The notes below the pieces were generated by a model, which did not search any database, had not been told where the DNA came from, and was given only the letters and a program-made list of their open reading frames with translations. From the NCBI GenBank assembly GCA_036571765.1, contig BROE01000020.1, positions 13,758,918-13,822,917 of the forward strand: a DNA stretch of 64,000 nt. The letters are read 5' to 3'. The position numbers were made by a program, and so were the translations under genes. Of this stretch, positions 1-12,823 are shown piece by piece. The first letter of the stretch is position 1; the number at the start of each line of letters is the position of its first letter. Source of the DNA: Plecoglossus altivelis. Taxonomy: Eukaryota > Chordata > Actinopteri > Osmeriformes > Plecoglossidae.

Positions 1-976
1 GGGAGGGGAGGTGTAGGAGGAGCTGAGAGTAGTGACGGGAGCCAGGGAGAGCTAACAATGACGAGGAGGGAGGGAGGGAGGGGGGGGTTACATGGACAGG
101 CTTGGCCTACTGAGGTGGTGATTTTCCAAGTGGCCTGTGCACAAAGTGGAAAGTTTACCAGACTGCATCGCTGTAACCATAAAAGCTAAAAAGGTGGAAA
201 GCGGCACAAGATATGACAGGGCCAGCCGGTGCAGTCCTGGAGCACCGACCGTGCTTCCAACACTGCAGCGATCCTGAAGGCCTCCCTCGTCTACAGCAAG
301 AGCCTGCCTCAGTGCTGGCTGCTGTCACTCCCCGTCTGGCTCTTCCAGGTACATATTCAGACTACATGGACATGGTTTAGGCTAGTCTTTCACAGGTCCC
401 ACTAAGCATGGAAATCTACCAAGGCTGATAGGTCAGGGCTAAGAGGAGGGGTTTCGTCACAGCCTATCGGTGCTCTACAGCACTATTCTGGTGAGTGGAT
501 GGCTGCCTCTCAAAAGTGCCATGGAAACAAGTTCAACTTCAGAGAAACTAAGGAGGCGGTTCAGCTGCCTAACTGGGTAATGCACATGACTGGGTCGCTC
601 ACTTCTTTCCAAATATAAATAAATATGAATAAACACACACACACACACACAAGCACTCATGGCGTTTGTTTTGAAAACTATGAGCTGGAGTGCTGAGACT
701 GAGGTGGAGCGAGAGCAGAAGGAATGAAAGAGTAATTGCGCTTGTGTTTTCAAGGGGGACCGGGTCTGGCTAACTTGTGGTGGTCCAACCAGACCCGGCC
801 CCCCATAAGAGTGTTCTCACCCCTCACCCCACCCCCATAGCATACGTCCTCCCCCTCCCCACACACCCACCCCGCCTCGCTGCTCTGCTCAGCTGAAAGT
901 GCTTCGGCCCCCCCAGTCAGACTGCTTGTGGAGGGAGCCCCTCTCTCCTTCTCCTCCTTGTCCTTCTCTCTTTCTC
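1..976. other. 3' flank of etnk1 (UTR and/or intergenic)
   Basis: This stretch lies downstream of the etnk1 stop codon on the minus strand, so at least its right part should be etnk1 3' UTR. I find no AATAAA or ATTAAA on the minus strand here, so the poly(A) site is outside the window or uses a variant signal. It contains purine-rich tracts (about 1-90), a short (AC)n run near 632-651 and C-rich stretches near 780-880. No convincing exon is seen. Confidence 0.5.
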
Positions 977-1943
977 TCATTCTGGGATCTGGAGAGCCAT
1001 CACTGCAGGCTTGGTCTTGAAGTACTGGTTGAAACGCAGCACGGCGTAGCTGGAGGAGAGAAGGAAGACAGACTTCATGGAACGAACGATGGCAGAAAAG
1101 AGAAATGTCTAAAACAGTTCAGAGTGGAGGAAAGGTCTATATATCTAGACACACTGACTGCATGTTAAACTATAAACTGACAAGCTGTCTCTGGTGGCTG
1201 TGGTACCACTCTGTTGCGTCAGGACTGACAGAGTTGCAGACAAACAGAGGTGAGAGAGAGGGAAAGAGGTGGGAGAGAGAGAAAGAGAGGTGGGAGAGAG
1301 GGAAAGAGAGGTGGGAGAGAGATAAAGAGGTGGGAGAGTGAGAAAGAGAGGTGGGAGAGAGAGAAAGAGAGGCGGGAGAGAAGGTAAGAGGTGGGAGAGA
1401 GCAAAAGAGAGGTGGGAGAGAGTGGAAGGTGAGAGAGGGGAGAAGCTTGGATTTCATTCTTTCATGGCCTGTTTAAGATACGCTAACAGATCTATTTCCC
1501 CCTATCCAGGTGAGGCAGGCAGACAAAGCCACGCTTACCCCAGGAAGTCAAAATCGATGGAGGAGTACTTTGCCTGGATGAGAGCCCAGAAACCCCAGAA
1601 GAAGTGAGAAGCCTGCACAGAGAGGTAGCAGTGGTCAAACACACACGAACGCAGGTTCACACGCAACATGAAGGACCACCGTGCTGGTTTAGGGTGTGGT
1701 GTGTGTGTGCCACACAGGTGTTCCTCACCAAGGCAAACTTGTTGACCTGGACGTAGAGAGTTTCCAGGTCACGAGCGCTGACCTCTTCTCCTTTCTTGGC
1801 AAACTGTTTGTAGGCTTGCAGATACACTCGCAGCCACTCCAACTGCATCTCTCTGCTGGGGTACAGCCCATAGTCCAGCTCACTCATACCTACAAACACA
1901 CACACAGGTCAGCAAAGGCGCGCGCACACACGCACGCACGCAC

Positions 1944-2007
<64 letters not shown>

Positions 2008-3751
2008 GCAGGCCCGTATTCAAAGACGCTTTCGCTTACCTGCAAACTCATTAAAGTGGTTCCCGATGTCGAAGGCCTGGTAGTTGTAACTGGAGTATTC
2101 ATAGTCTATGAAACGAACATGACCTGGGTGACAGGGAAAGTACAGCAGAATGAAAACTCCACCCACCCCAGGGATAGGACACACTACTGGTCCTCATTCT
2201 CTCAGCAGATCTGCCAACGAGGTTCTAACCTGGGTTCTAGAGTACTAGTGCGTACCTTCCTTGCTGTTGTGTATGATGTTCTTGCAGAGCAGGTCGTTGT
2301 GGCAGAGCACCACAGGGGAGCCCAGGGTGGAGAGGTGCTCTTTCATCCACACCATCTCCTGCTCCAGCACGGCCTGGCTAGGAACCTCCTGACGGATCCT
2401 GTGCACAGGGCCAGAGGGGGGGAGGGAGGGGGGGAGGCAGGGAGGGAGGGAGGAGGGAGGGAAGGAGGGAGGGAAAAGGTCAGCTGCTTCACAACACTAA
2501 TCTGTGTATCACTTTACTCCCTGGAAATGTTTTGATAACTACAGTCATTGTATTAATACGAATGAAGACAAAACTGCTGGCAGGAGTGATGGATGAAGCT
2601 GTGACTGTTTGACTGCTACGTTATCCATCAGTGTGTGAACATAAACAGCTTTTGTTTTTGCTTTAACAAAGTAGGTCTGTCTCCCTGTGGTGCTGATCTT
2701 CTAGGGAACAGAGAGTGTGTGTTTGTGTGTGAGTGTGTGTGTCATCAATGGGCTGAAGGTGAACGATTAACACTTTAGTGAGTGTGTGTTGTCAGCCAAT
2801 CAGTTTGCAGCATGAGGAGACCATGTATGTGGTAATGGACTTATGGCTAATCCAGAGGTCGTCACAGAAGGGAGGAGATGAAGAGAGAGACGAGAGCGGA
2901 TATTCCGCAGGTCCTAACCACACCCTGTTACCAACACACTAGACACCCAGCAGCCCCTCTCCCTCTCCGGACACCCTGCCCTCTCTCCCCTGACTCTCAG
3001 AGCCCTCTCTTCTCTCCCTCACTCCAATCTTCTGCTCCCTACCAACAGATATACCAACAGTCTCCCAAAATACTCTCGCAGCAGACTCCCCTGTCCCCTC
3101 GACTCTCCCAACAGACTCTCTGCTCTCCCTCCCTCTGATCACTCCCCTCTCCTTGACTCTCCCAACAGGCTCTCCCCTCACCACATCTCTCTCCCAACAG
3201 ACTCTCCCTGACTCCACATCCTTCTCCCAACAGAGTATCAGTGCTGGTATTCCTGCGGGGAGTCGTAACTGGCTTGCGACTGCGTGTGTGTCTGACGCAG
3301 CTGGGCTGCACTGTGAAAGTGACTAATTGTGTGCTCAGAAGGGAAGACCATTTCCCCTGACTGCTTCATATAAAGATGGCCTCCTTTTGTCCCCTTTGCT
3401 CTGATATTAGATAACTGGCCAGGCCAAAGCTTGATGACGCATTAGCTTAATGTGTTACCCAAGAGAAGGAGCGTGGAGGGTGCGTGTGTCTGTGTGCGAG
3501 TGTGTCGTCCAGGACAGCTACTGTATTCTAGCTGATAAACTGAGGTATGCAAACATCTGCTGGAAGGACACATACCACCGCCTCCCTAATCTAGCCCACG
3601 GTTCTGATAACACTTGCATAATTGTTAGTACAGTGGACCTAATAGCCATTAGAAGAAGTAGAGCAACTCCCCACAGAGTCCAGCGCCGCACAGGCAGGTG
3701 GCTCGGTTATGAAAAGGCCCTGGGTTAACAAGGGGGGGACCACAGCCATAG

Positions 3752-3794
<43 letters not shown>

Positions 3795-6700
3795 AGGGAG
3801 GGGGGTTGTTTCCAATCAAGGGACTCTTCCTCACCTGGCATTGGAGGCTTGCTCAGTGAACTCAGTGGCCACAAGGGAGAAGTATTTACGCATCTTGATC
3901 CATAGGTTGGGTTTGGGGATGCAGCCGTTGTGTGCGTGGATGGCATGGATGCGAGCCATCTCTCCGGCAATGAGTCTGAGGACAAACAAACCCAAACCTT
4001 ATCCAATGGAGATATTAATATGGACACCATATCATAGCAGATGGATAAGACTTTGCTGTGCTGATTAAAACGGATTGTTCCACTCTGGGGAGAAATGTGG
4101 GGGGGGATCTGTGAGAGGCCCTTGGCTAGACTGAGGTGTGCCTACCTGAGCAGCGTAGGGTCCCTGACATCCTGTGTGCCCAGGGCGTCCCCCTGCATGA
4201 ACTCGTAGCAGATGCCATTCTGGAAGGTGCAGTAGAGACGTGGGGCACAGCCGTTAGCATGCAGCACCTGAGAACAAACACACACAGGGATTAACCACTA
4301 CACCTGGATACTAGACGAATGACAGTCCAAGTCTCAACATGAGGTCAGGGACAGGAGAGAGGGACAAGGACAGGAGAGAGGAACAGGGACAGAGACAAGG
4401 ACAGGGGACAGAGACAAGAACAGGGATAGAGACAGGGACAGGGACAGTGAACAGGGCACCTGGAAGCTCTTGAGCTCATTGTCTCGGTCCACTATGAGTT
4501 CTGTCTTGTTTCCGTACACTCGCACCAGGACCACATCTTCAGGACTATCATCCACGTAGCAGCCTACCAGCTTGTTGGTGGTTCCATCGGTGAACAGCTG
4601 AGTCAGACAAAGACAGAAGCAGGGAGTAGAGGAGATGTTCTGATTACAGCTGCAGTGCTCATGGAAGGTTCGAACAGTTGGAAGGGCAGTGTTTACTGCA
4701 CTGGATCATATGATATGTTCCATTGAGGGCCAATCAATATCAGAACAAAGACCATGGGGAAGTATGGAGAGTCTAAGCATTGCTGGCTTTCAAACTGGGG
4801 ACAGAGCGTAAAATGCTAACTGCTCAAAAGTCAATGACTTTACAACTAACCAACTACACAATACCTTTCAAAAAGGCCATAAGCCTGTCTGCTAACTGAA
4901 ACTATACTAGTATTTTTTTACCAAATGCGTTCATAACAACGTAGGCCTATACATGATTCATGACACTTTAACAACAATGTTTTATTAATGATCATCATTG
5001 CCACCTTTCTGTGAAGTGTCACCAATAAAACCCAACGTGTGTGAATGGGAGCAGATGACTGGAATTCCCCATTCTGCTGTGAATTCCACTGATGAGTGGG
5101 CCAGCAGATATCCCTGCAGTGAGATACCACACACACGCGTACGGCTCTTCTGTGTGGCTCCACAGACCACACAGCCCGGCCGCCCACTCACGCATGCCAG
5201 GCATACCCCACATTGCTGACCACAAAGATGGGCACGCGGGCATGCTGTTGTGACCCTCTGCACGCACGCACGCGCGCACGCACGCACACACACGCATAAT
5301 TGTAGTCACATGATTTAGCCCATAGGGCCTAGGCTTTACTCTGAACACAATACAACACTAAGACCTGCAATAGAGCACTGTTGAGAGCATGCCAGCGTGT
5401 ATGTATGAATGTGCATCCGTATGTGTTTATCGCCATCCACGTGTCAAGTGAGATAAGCTTTACTTAATAGGGTAAATATGAACTTCAGACCAGTTGATGA
5501 TGACACACGCATCTGGTTTGTCTGTGTTTGTGTAGCTTACGCGATGGGAAGCAAACTTGGACTGGCTTTCACACAATAGCTTTCTGTTGTCAACTCTTAA
5601 CACTGATTTCATATCTCCATCAGATGTGGTCCTACAGGAGGAAGAGAACTGGGGCTACAAGTGGGTAAACAGTGAGAGATGCTGAGCTATGACCACGCTA
5701 GAGGAAGGAGGGGCTCATGGGGACAAATCACATGCTGCTCTGTAACAGTAAGCAGGTGAGAGGTTATTGATGACGTGTGTATGTGTGTGTTGGCAGGTCC
5801 GCTGTTTTCAAGACCTGAGAACGGATGTTTGAGAACTGGGACTGGATATTTACAGTGAAAGCAGAGACACAAGCAGAAACAGACACATACATACGGACAC
5901 ACACACACACACGCACACACAAGGCATCCTGTTTAGCTGCTTTGGGCAGTCAGGTGTTCCTGTAAACATGTCTGCCCTTCTCTTTACCTTCATCCTTCCA
6001 AATACTTCTCCAAAACAGATCCATTTCCCTTCCCCTCTCTCACAGCGTTTCCTCTCTACAAGCTGGCACCTGACAGCGCACAGCTGGCGGGCTGTGTGAC
6101 AGCGAGGCCAGGCTGAGAGACAAAGCCAGGGGAACAAGCCTGTTTGGGTGACTAGATGTCATTGAGAAAAACACTTCAGGCCTAAATAGGCTGCAGACAG
6201 AGGTAAACACTGTCATGCTTTCACTGGGAGGGATGATGAACTCCTGGGGTTCATCCACAACTCTGTAAGGGAGGGCTACATGGCTTATGTGACCTAGGCA
6301 ATGCATGACTACAGTGTGGACACTCATTCAAATGGAAGAGCATTGATCACATCATGTTTGATTATTGGTTATGTCCCTGCGCTGGGATTCCTCACGAAGA
6401 TCAGAGTGATGGGGAAGGTAAATAGTAAAATCAGGGGAATAATGTCTGTGATGTTTCAATGGTTAGGCAGACAATACCAAAACATCTCATGATACACTAG
6501 GAGGTGGCACAGTAGTCATTTGATCCACTTCGTTTGAATGAATTATGCAGTTCCCCTTTCCATGACTGATGGATTCTAAAGCAGAGCAACCCAATCTAAG
6601 AGAGTTGTGTGATTAGGATTGTCTATTCAGTTTAAATGAGGATCCACAGGTTGCTGGAAGGGTGGCAGGCAGCAGCAACGTTACTACTTCAATCACACTC

Positions 6701-7589
6701 TGAATTGAATCAGCAGCATGCAATCATAATTGCAATCATAGTAAAATGCATTGAGATGCATGAAGGCATGTCATTTACATACAACCATGTAAACCTTTAG
6801 GGAACAAAAGATAGGCTGTCTAAGTCTGTAGCTTGGGGAAACAGCCTGGTCTTGATCCAGAATGTTCTAGGTTTTTCTAGAACAATACCATCACCACGTC
6901 ACTTCCAGCTGGTCACTGACGTCGAGACAGATGAATCAGGCAGCTGTCTGGCACAAGCCTTTATTATAGGCTACAACTGATCTTTTTCAGATTTCAATTG
7001 GCCTAACAAAATAGCTTCAAAGCCAGGCAGTGATCGAGAGATCCTTACGGTACGACACAGTCGAAATCAATGACCACAACTCCTGTTAGACCTTGCTTGG
7101 GTGGGGTGATGACAGCTTGTTAGCTATCAATGTTAGTCTGGTACATTTTCATGTAGTTAGCAAGCTAGGTAGTGTAACCACTTTGAAAGGTTTTTATAAT
7201 TGCACACACTATTAATATTTACTTTGTCCGAGGCATAAGTGACTGTAGAAACAATGACAAACGTAGCTGGTAATCGTTGGCTTGCCACTTGCTAAAATAG
7301 CAAGAGCTAGCTAGCGCTAACATTTGGCTATCCTTCGCTGAGCCAGTTGAGGCTACAGCTGCACACAGCTAATGTGACCTGCTAGCTAGCAGCAAAGCTG
7401 TCAAACTAGCATCTCCAGCAGTTAGCATAACATCAATGTTACCTTGGTCTTGACATGGTCCTTGTCCCATGATGGACGAAGCTCCTTAATGAGCTTCATT
7501 GCCCCATCCGTAACTTTGAGCTCGTCCACGAAAATCGGGAATTTTCTTATCACAGGCGATCCAACCGGCACGTGTATTTCCGTCTCCAT
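977..7589 (-). CDS. etnk1: Ethanolamine kinase (ETNK1-like), complete, 9 coding exons
   Basis: Phosphorylates ethanolamine with ATP, the first step of the cytosolic CDP-ethanolamine (Kennedy) route to phosphatidylethanolamine. Coding exons, in transcript order: 7443-7589, 4460-4597, 4146-4267, 3835-3975, 2256-2398, 2040-2123, 1729-1889, 1539-1612, 977-1049. All introns are GT-AG, phases agree, and they sum to 1083 nt (360 aa), near the usual ~363 aa form. Visible family marks are the FTDGTTNKL nucleotide-loop segment (residues 51-59), YGNKTELIVDRD, the catalytic LCHNDLLCKN motif (214-223, Asp218) and IDYEY (236-240, metal-binding Asp237). The N-terminus (IHVPVGSP) and IHAIHAHNG resemble ETNK1, while HVRFIDYEY and YQAFDIGNHF resemble ETNK2, so the paralogue label is less sure than the enzyme. 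The start is the first ATG of the first coding exon. It is divergent from tex264. Confidence 0.93.
1249..1440. repeat. GA-rich minisatellite in last etnk1 intron
   Basis: About ten imperfect copies of a roughly 19-20 base purine unit built on GTGGGAGAGAGAAAGAGAG. It fills much of the intron between etnk1 exons 8 and 9. Because it lacks pyrimidines on one strand it keeps several reading frames open; these are not genes. Confidence 0.9.
1949..2004. repeat. (CA)28 microsatellite
   Basis: Twenty-eight uninterrupted CA units, preceded by a degenerate CGCACG/CACGCA run from about 1919. It lies in the 150-bp etnk1 intron between exons 6 and 7 and takes up over a third of it. Confidence 0.97.
2412..2477. 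repeat. Polypurine (GGGA)n tract beside the etnk1 exon 5 acceptor
   Basis: A 66-base almost pure G/A tract on the plus strand with many runs of three or more G. Read on the coding (minus) strand it is a CCCT-rich polypyrimidine tract ending shortly before the CAG acceptor of etnk1 exon 5 (exon edge 2398). Confidence 0.9.
2990..3240. repeat. Imperfect CTCCCAACAGACTCTCC-type repeat
   Basis: Loose tandem copies of a C/T-rich unit with CCAACAGACTCTC cores, in etnk1 intron 4. Degenerate and of variable spacing; no coding signal. Confidence 0.6.
3754..3793. repeat. (TG)20 microsatellite
   Basis: Forty bases of pure TG about 40 bp from the etnk1 exon 4 donor (exon edge 3835), on the intron side. 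Confidence 0.97.
4344..4450. repeat. Degenerate GGGACA/GAGACA repeat
   Basis: Purine-rich run of GGACAGG, GAGACAAG and GGGACAG units abutting the etnk1 exon 2 donor (exon edge 4460). Confidence 0.8.
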
Positions 7590-8599
7590 AATATGATTGA
7601 TTATTGTGTTCTTTAGCTAGCTAGAGGTGTGTCTATGATTATATTTGATAATTTACGACATGCATATGCAAGCTAGCTAGTAGGTTGAAACGGACTGGAA
7701 GAGTTTGTAAGAGGAGCTTAGTGGTGAATTGACGCTAAGCCGATGAGGATGCAGCTACGGATGAGAATACCGGTGATGACTCTCGTCGGTTTTCTAGAGC
7801 CGGTCAGTCAACGACACGATTTCCTACTACTTAGCACCGCCCTCGTAGAATCATCCGATGCCGTTGCTACTAGGGAAGCTCTAGAGACGTAAACGAAATC
7901 AGTCTAGTAACCGGCGAAAGAGGTAACGCCCCCTTTTCAAAACACGAGTTCGCCCGGAAAGAGCCGAAGTGGCGAAGCCTGCAGGACTGCCTGTGTTTTA
8001 AGGATGATCGGGTTCAAATCGGGTTCAAATCATTTGTTCACTACTACGCACTGAAAGTCTCGTAACACACTGTAAGCAATTATGCACGATTATATAAATC
8101 ACTTCTCTCTTCTTTTAAAAAAAACCTGAAACATTTCTTGTATTCATATTTTCTTCTTTCACAGTTTGACCTCTTTCAGTGTTTGTTAATTTTCTACAAC
8201 TTTACCAGTGGAGGGAGGAAAAATCGAGAGCTAAGCTTAATATGTCACATTCATCTCAACCAGAGTCGGTCTACTGATTTATCAGACATTCTCCGGATCA
8301 ACCAAGCAACAAGAGAAAACGTCATGATGTTGCGCACGCGCAAGGAAAGTGAAGCAGGGGAACGGAATTCTCCGTAACACCGGCAATCTGAACGGAAATA
8401 TTATAATATTAGTAGAATCTCCAGTTCGCTCAAAGAAAACGATCGCAATTGATTGGCGAAAGTTTGAAAAAATTATGATGCCGGTGGAAATGATGTGTTG
8501 ATGTGTTTAATAGCTATAGCTTGTTTTCAATTGGTATCTAAAAACATTTTCACCCGACTGTAAATATCCCCATCAAACTAGCTAGCTAGTTAGCTAAAC
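7590..8599. promoter_or_regulatory. Head-to-head interval etnk1 / tex264 (probable bidirectional promoter)
   Basis: The etnk1 ATG (7589, minus) and tex264 ATG (8600, plus) are only 1,010 bases apart and point away from each other, so both promoters and 5' UTRs must lie here unless there are remote untranslated exons. CpG-containing stretches (about 7700-8000 and 8330-8460), several GCTAGCTAG strings and no obvious TATA box are seen. An 11-base GGGTTCAAATC is duplicated in tandem at 8010-8031. Transcription start sites cannot be placed from sequence alone. Confidence 0.7.
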
Positions 8600-11500
8600 A
8601 TGTCAGAAGAATGGGTCATTTTGAGTGTGATCATTACCGTGCTTTTGAGTCTTGTTTTAAGTACACTTGGGTACTTCATGTACTCGGGACTTATGTCGGA
8701 GATCAACATCCGGACGGGTTCACCGCCAATCAAGAATATTACAATTGCCTACAAATTTAAACAGGGACCGTACAAAGAGTGTGGACAACTTTTTACTGAA
8801 AGTTGCAGTGTTGGACCCAAGCTCGCGTGTCTTGGGGTGTTTTACGATGATCCCAAAAAGGTAAATCTTGTCAAAACTGAACCACAATGTCATCAAACTT
8901 AAAGCATCTGATCCACACCAACACAATCTGGTTAATAGGTGACTGGTGAGATTAATACAAATGCATTCTAATCATGGACGCAGGACCGAAACGTAGCATA
9001 TGTACTGGAGCAATGGTGATAATGTTGCAAATGTTTGCTGAGAATGTTGTCAAAGTAAGGCTATCTTTACCATGTAACGTCTAACTTCAACCAATAGATG
9101 GCGGTAATAGCATGTGCTGTTGTTTTAGGTGGCAGGGTAGCTCATCTCGATTTCAAAATGACCACAGGCGCAATGCATATGGATTAGATCACGGTTACCT
9201 GCATTCCAAGTTATCTAGGTTGTGAGACTGAACCTTTGCTTTACTGTTACGAAATTATGAGACTATAAAAAAACTGCATTCACTCGCACAGTGCATCAGC
9301 GACGCTGCCATCGTTTGACAACAGAGCTGTGTTGAACCTTGAGTCAACACCAGACTAATGCTGGCAAGGCTAATCACAGAGTACCTTTTGATACTGCAAG
9401 AAAGGTCGTTTATTCTACTTAATATCCTAACCAACTGGGAGGGAGCTGAAAAGTTTCTGTCAGATAGCTCAGATCAGAGATCAGAGAACATCTGGAGAGG
9501 GGTGTGGTGTGTGTGTGTGGATGGTTATTCACCTTCTCCCTGCGGTGGGTCTGTCAGCACTATGACCCCTGTGGTTCGGAGATGTAGGGATCTCCCTACT
9601 CTCAATCTGTACAGTCAGAACAGGGGTTCAAGGGCTAGCCTACATAAACACAGCCTTTTTTTCCTGGGGCCTGTGAAAGACGCCTCACTGCAGTCCCTCC
9701 TTTCCCCCTCCCATGGTGCAGTCAATGTAAACACCATGGACCCGTTGGACGTCTCTCTGTTGTTTCCTTTAGGTGTCTCCTTCAACCTCCTCCCGGTCCC
9801 CATGGGAACCCCTTGAGGGCCTCAGTCTTTTTATCTTGTCTTCGGCAGGACCAGACCTCTTGTCTGTTTGATCAGTAGACTCCCAGATACCTAATCCCCC
9901 TCAGTCTTTGAGGTCCTCCGTGACACGCAGCACTAGTTTCATTCAAGAGCTATTTTAATGGGTCTTCTGCATGTAATCTTCCACCATTGTATTCTTTTGA
10001 CCCGAAAGACATGAGAGAGAGTCGGGCCGGCCTGTGTCGGCCCGTGTTCATGTTGTTTAGCCTGCATCGTGATTTAAAGGTAGATGCTACTAGCACCTTT
10101 TTGTCAGCAGCCCAACAATGTTATACACCCAGGGTGAACAGCACGCTGAAACATGCAATTTGAAAACATCCAGTAAACGTTGAACAACAATATATTTTTT
10201 TCTAAAGATATCCAACCTTTAGAAGCTTTTTCTTCAAAACGTTTTTTCAATCATATTTTTCTAACCTATCAAAACCCTTTTGGGAAAACCTTTTCTCTAA
10301 AATATTTTGTACACACCATGAGATGAAAGGGATAGAGAAAGGCAATGCCACCAAATGCAAATTGAAACTGAAATTATGAGACTGGCTTGAAAGTATAAGT
10401 AGTGGAAAGTGCAGATATTTGTGTGAAATAAATGTGGAGTGGATTTTGCTGAATGGTGTAGGCCTGTTGTCCATTTTTTTGCGCTGATTACATAACAAGG
10501 CCTGCATACCACTTTAATAGTGTCTCTTGGCTGTCCTTCTGTTAGATCCCTGAGTCCTGCCAGATGAGTGAAGGGAGGGATGGGTTCTGAAAGAGCTCAA
10601 ATGTGTCAAAAATAGACACATAATTAGCTTGAAATGAATAGCCATTAAAACATTTGGAATACAAAAAAACCCCATCATCCTCCAACACAATGAGCGGTTC
10701 ACACTACACACTTGAAATGTTTTTCTATAGGGTCTCAGTGTACTCTTCAGTCACATGTTCAGACCCAGACCTGGCCAGCTTCTGCCGTGTATCTTCATAC
10801 AGTATGTGGGCCTGGTCCACACCATGCTCCTCCACAGCAACCTGATGGAATGCTACCAGAGCTGAATGACTCTTCCCAGCTCGCCTTCAAAACCCCTTTT
10901 GTTTTCGCCACTCTCTTTTTTCCCATGCTTGCAATTAGCATTTGGGCCCTAGCTTCTCTCCACCCAGTCACTCACAGCCAAGTCCTGATCTAAGTTAAGA
11001 TAATTGGCATAATGATCTCAGCTCGTTAGCGTTCCAGCCTGAGGATGGCATCCGTTCCCAAGGTCAGAAACCCCTGTGAGTGCTCCGGGTTCCCCTGGAG
11101 TGGGACAGACAGAGCAACAAAGGACTGAATGGTGTTTTCCACAGGGACAAAACACATTGATTGTCCGTCACAGAATGTACAAAAGCACAACTGTGAGCGG
11201 CTAAGAGGTTTCCAAGTGGCTTCTTCCTCTCCTGAGCTTTTACACTTGGTCCCTTCTTTATTCACTCGCTCTGGAAAAGCTAAAGACGATGAGAGCTAAA
11301 CTTGGTTCTTACATGGTTGCCATAGATACGCTTTCGAGCTGCTACTCCTTTGCATTAAAGCAGCTGACAGATATTGTAGGCCTCGGCCCCCTCTCACTAA
11401 TCCCCTCCTCCCCCAACCCCCATCTTCTCAAGAAGTTCAAAGGCTGGGAGTCTCTCTGGGTCTTCTCACCCTAGCCCCCCTCCCTTTTGATTCCAGCCTC

Positions 11501-12770
11501 TCTGGTAGCAGAGAGCAGGGAGATCACCACAGGGGCATATAGAGACGGCATTACGGGAAGTTTGTCACAAGAAAAGGGTTCATTTGAAGGCAATGCCCAA
11601 TGGGCTGAGGTCCTTGTGAGGACCCAAGGCTGTCATGCCTCAGTGGTAGAGAAGGGGAGGGTGGAGGGATGACAAGAGTGGCTGCTAGTCCCACTGAGTG
11701 TCAAGATAGTGAGGTGGGGGACTCAGGTCACAACAGTCAGTCACACCCAACTGGGTAAATGTCCTCTGCTAGCTACTTCAGCTTGCATTTTATTTTGGTA
11801 GTGTAAATTGAATTGCGAGTGATGTCGAAGCTCTCAATGCTAAAGATACAGAAGGCATAATAGGCCTGTATCTTCAGCCAGCATTTTGCTCTGTAAAGTT
11901 AGCCACAGGAGTGTAATAGGACTAAGTAATGGGAGTGTGAAAAGATGCCAGGAGTAATGCATAAGCATAGGGCTACTTCGTTTCAGAAGGACACGGCACA
12001 AAGGCAGAATGAGACAGGCATCACTTTGTGCCTGATGGGGATGTTTTCCTCCCGGTGGCTGTGGCCTGTCTGTTCCCAGAATGCACCACAATGTCTTTGC
12101 AGACAGTACCAAGTTGTTCTACGAAGTGGCTTTCAGAGACCATCTTAGTAGTAAGCTGCATTTGTAGATGGAAGGAACATGAAAAGGCAGCTTGTGTACC
12201 AGGATGACTTGGCTGGACAACAGAGGCTCAGGAGGAAAAAAATAAGTGCTTCAAAGTAGATGTGAAAAGATGACTGAAAGTGATTGCATTTAGAGAGAAG
12301 GGTGTTTTGTTGTTGTTGAAGTGTGTGTCCCAGAGGGCTGTGCTGGTGGCTGTGGCTGTCTGTCCTGACTCCTGCCTGTCCTGCTGTGAACCCTAGGATA
12401 TGGGTAACTAATCCTCTCAACAGGCGCTTGCCACTGTGCCTGGCGAATAACAACAAGAAGCTACACACTCTGGGTATTTTCCTTTATGCATGAAAAGTAG
12501 GGCAAGGCTTATTGTTGACTGGAGATACCTCACTGTGGCGATGGTACAGTCTTGTTTATCTTGTTACAATTATGATTGACAGTCACCATTTATTTCGAGC
12601 AGCGAGTCTGCTGTCGGGCAAGTTCAAGGCGGCTTGGTTGTCACCGACTGATGAAGAGAATCTCCACTTGCCGGAATATTCTTTCGCTTCCCTGCAGGGG
12701 TAGTGCCCGGCCCTGTAGATTGGTAGTGTTCTGTGTCTGTCTTGTTTGGAGGATAGACACTGGTTTCAGC

Positions 12771-12823
<53 letters not shown>

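Noticed and set aside
230..342. Exon-like open stretch on the plus strand ending in CAG|GTACAT
   Set aside because: About 38 open codons with a fair donor but no recognisable protein and no acceptor with matching phase; probably etnk1 3' UTR.
1696..2535. 279-codon plus-strand ORF
   Set aside because: Antisense to three etnk1 exons and passing through the (CA)28 microsatellite, which encodes only His-Thr repeats.
7961..8040. Possible tRNA gene at the tandem B-box-like sequence
   Set aside because: No acceptor stem, no normal anticodon arm and poor A-box; at most a TFIIIC-like site.
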